Of a stretch of 46,086 nt of DNA, positions 45,769 to 46,086 are shown one piece after another; positions within the stretch are counted from its first letter, which is position 1; each line of letters begins with the position of its first letter. The DNA is taken from positions 1 to 46,086 of the forward strand of contig RBWT01000051.1 in NCBI GenBank assembly GCA_004010275.1, written 5' to 3'. The stretch is from Streptomyces huasconensis. Lineage in GTDB: Bacteria; Actinomycetota; Actinomycetes; Streptomycetales; Streptomycetaceae. Position numbers and translations under genes: made by a program. The notes under the pieces are model-generated. The model searched no databases. It saw only the letters and a list, made by a program, of their open reading frames with translations, and was not told the origin of the DNA.

Positions 45769-46086
45769 ATGGCGGTTTCCGTATCCCTTCCGGCGCTCGG
45801 CGAGAGCGTCACCGAGGGCACTGTCACCCGTTGGCTGAAGGCCGAGGGTGAGCGCGTCGAGGCCGACGAGCCGTTGCTCGAGGTCTCGACCGACAAGGTC
45901 GACACCGAGATCCCCTCCCCGGCCGCCGGCATCCTGGCCTCCATCAAGGTCGCCGAGGACGAGACCGTCGAGGTCGGCGCCGAGCTGGCCGTCATCGACG
46001 ACGGCTCGGGCGACGCGGGCGGCTCGGCCGCCCCGGCGCAGGCAGGAGGCCCCGGCCGCCTCCGGCCGCCCCGCGCAGGAGGAGCC
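45769..46086 (+). CDS. sucB: Dihydrolipoamide succinyltransferase E2, 5' part (runs off the window; one frameshift near the edge)
   Basis: TAAGGAG precedes ATG 45769. The visible part is the first lipoyl domain: [40 protein letters not shown] with the lipoylated Lys in DKVDTE, and [11 protein letters not shown]. The Ala/Pro-rich linker has begun by residue 85. An extra base near 46044 (CAGGCAGGAGG for CAGGCGGAGG) throws the linker out of frame. With lpdA upstream it forms part of the 2-oxoglutarate dehydrogenase system. Confidence 0.93.
   Translation, partial: MAVSVSLPALGESVTEGTVTRWLKAEGERVEADEPLLEVSTDKVDTEIPSPAAGILASIKVAEDETVEVGAELAVIDDGSGDAGGSAAPAQAGGPGRLRPPRAGGA

Overview
This is a chromosomal window from a Streptomyces-type actinomycete. 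Evidence: about 72% G+C, strong third-position G/C bias, frequent GTG starts, many GTGA/ATGA gene overlaps, an actinobacterial qcrCAB / ctaCDEF respiratory block, PDWY in place of PEWY in cytochrome b, a DUF3043 protein, PspA-PspAA, and the intergenic 'GGGGCGCGGGGAACTGCGCG' repeat seen across Streptomyces genomes. I see no prophage, IS element, CRISPR array, tRNA or rRNA. This is core chromosome, not an accessory island.

Layout. 0.1-2.6 kb: a PimB'-like mannosyltransferase diverging from a GT87 membrane glycosyltransferase. 2.6-6.1 kb: a metalloprotease-like lipoprotein and two paralogous NlpC/P60 cell-wall hydrolases that share a leader motif. 6.4-10.9 kb: a NYN-domain protein, a small zinc-ribbon protein, rhomboid protease + stand-alone RAM domain, and a class V aminotransferase. 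11.2-21.9 kb: trpD and the aerobic respiratory supercomplex (qcrB, qcrA, qcrC, ctaE; ctaF, ctaD, ctaC), interrupted by a receiver-like protein and an L,D-transpeptidase. 22.2-24.5 kb: a cysteine desulfurase-TusA fusion facing adenosine kinase. 24.7-28.4 kb: a small ORF, a large secreted/membrane protein, erpA diverging from nadA. 28.5-31.8 kb: a NarL/DesK two-component pair and pspA-pspAA. 32.1-34.4 kb: DUF3043, a methyltransferase and two small conserved proteins. 34.5-42.3 kb: lower-ligand cobalamin genes (cobU fused to a beta-lactamase-fold domain, cobT, cobS) interleaved with a zinc-ribbon methyltransferase, an MprF-like lysyltransferase, a rhomboid-like protein and a membrane protein of unknown function. 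42.4-46.1 kb: pepA, lpdA and the start of sucB.

How the genes connect. The qcr/cta genes form the menaquinol-to-oxygen branch. lpdA/sucB supply the 2-oxoglutarate dehydrogenase step of the TCA cycle. The desulfurase-TusA fusion, ErpA and the Fe-S enzymes QcrA and NadA form an iron-sulfur theme. The NlpC, L,D-transpeptidase, PimB', GT87, LPG-synthase and PspA genes all concern the cell envelope.

Quality warning. About 18 genes carry one or more single-base frameshifts, mostly lost or gained G/C in short runs, with conserved protein on both sides in another frame. These look like uncorrected long-read assembly errors, not pseudogenes. Gene spans below run from the inferred true start to the true stop across these shifts. 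The 12.4-21.9 kb respiratory block is free of them.

I did not find a convincing wholly new multi-gene system. The most promising leads are the beta-lactamase-fold/CobU fusion, the desulfurase-TusA fusion, the ctaE start-codon palindrome, the operator-dense nadA promoter, the lysyltransferase/rhomboid-like couple, and the shared NlpC leader motif.
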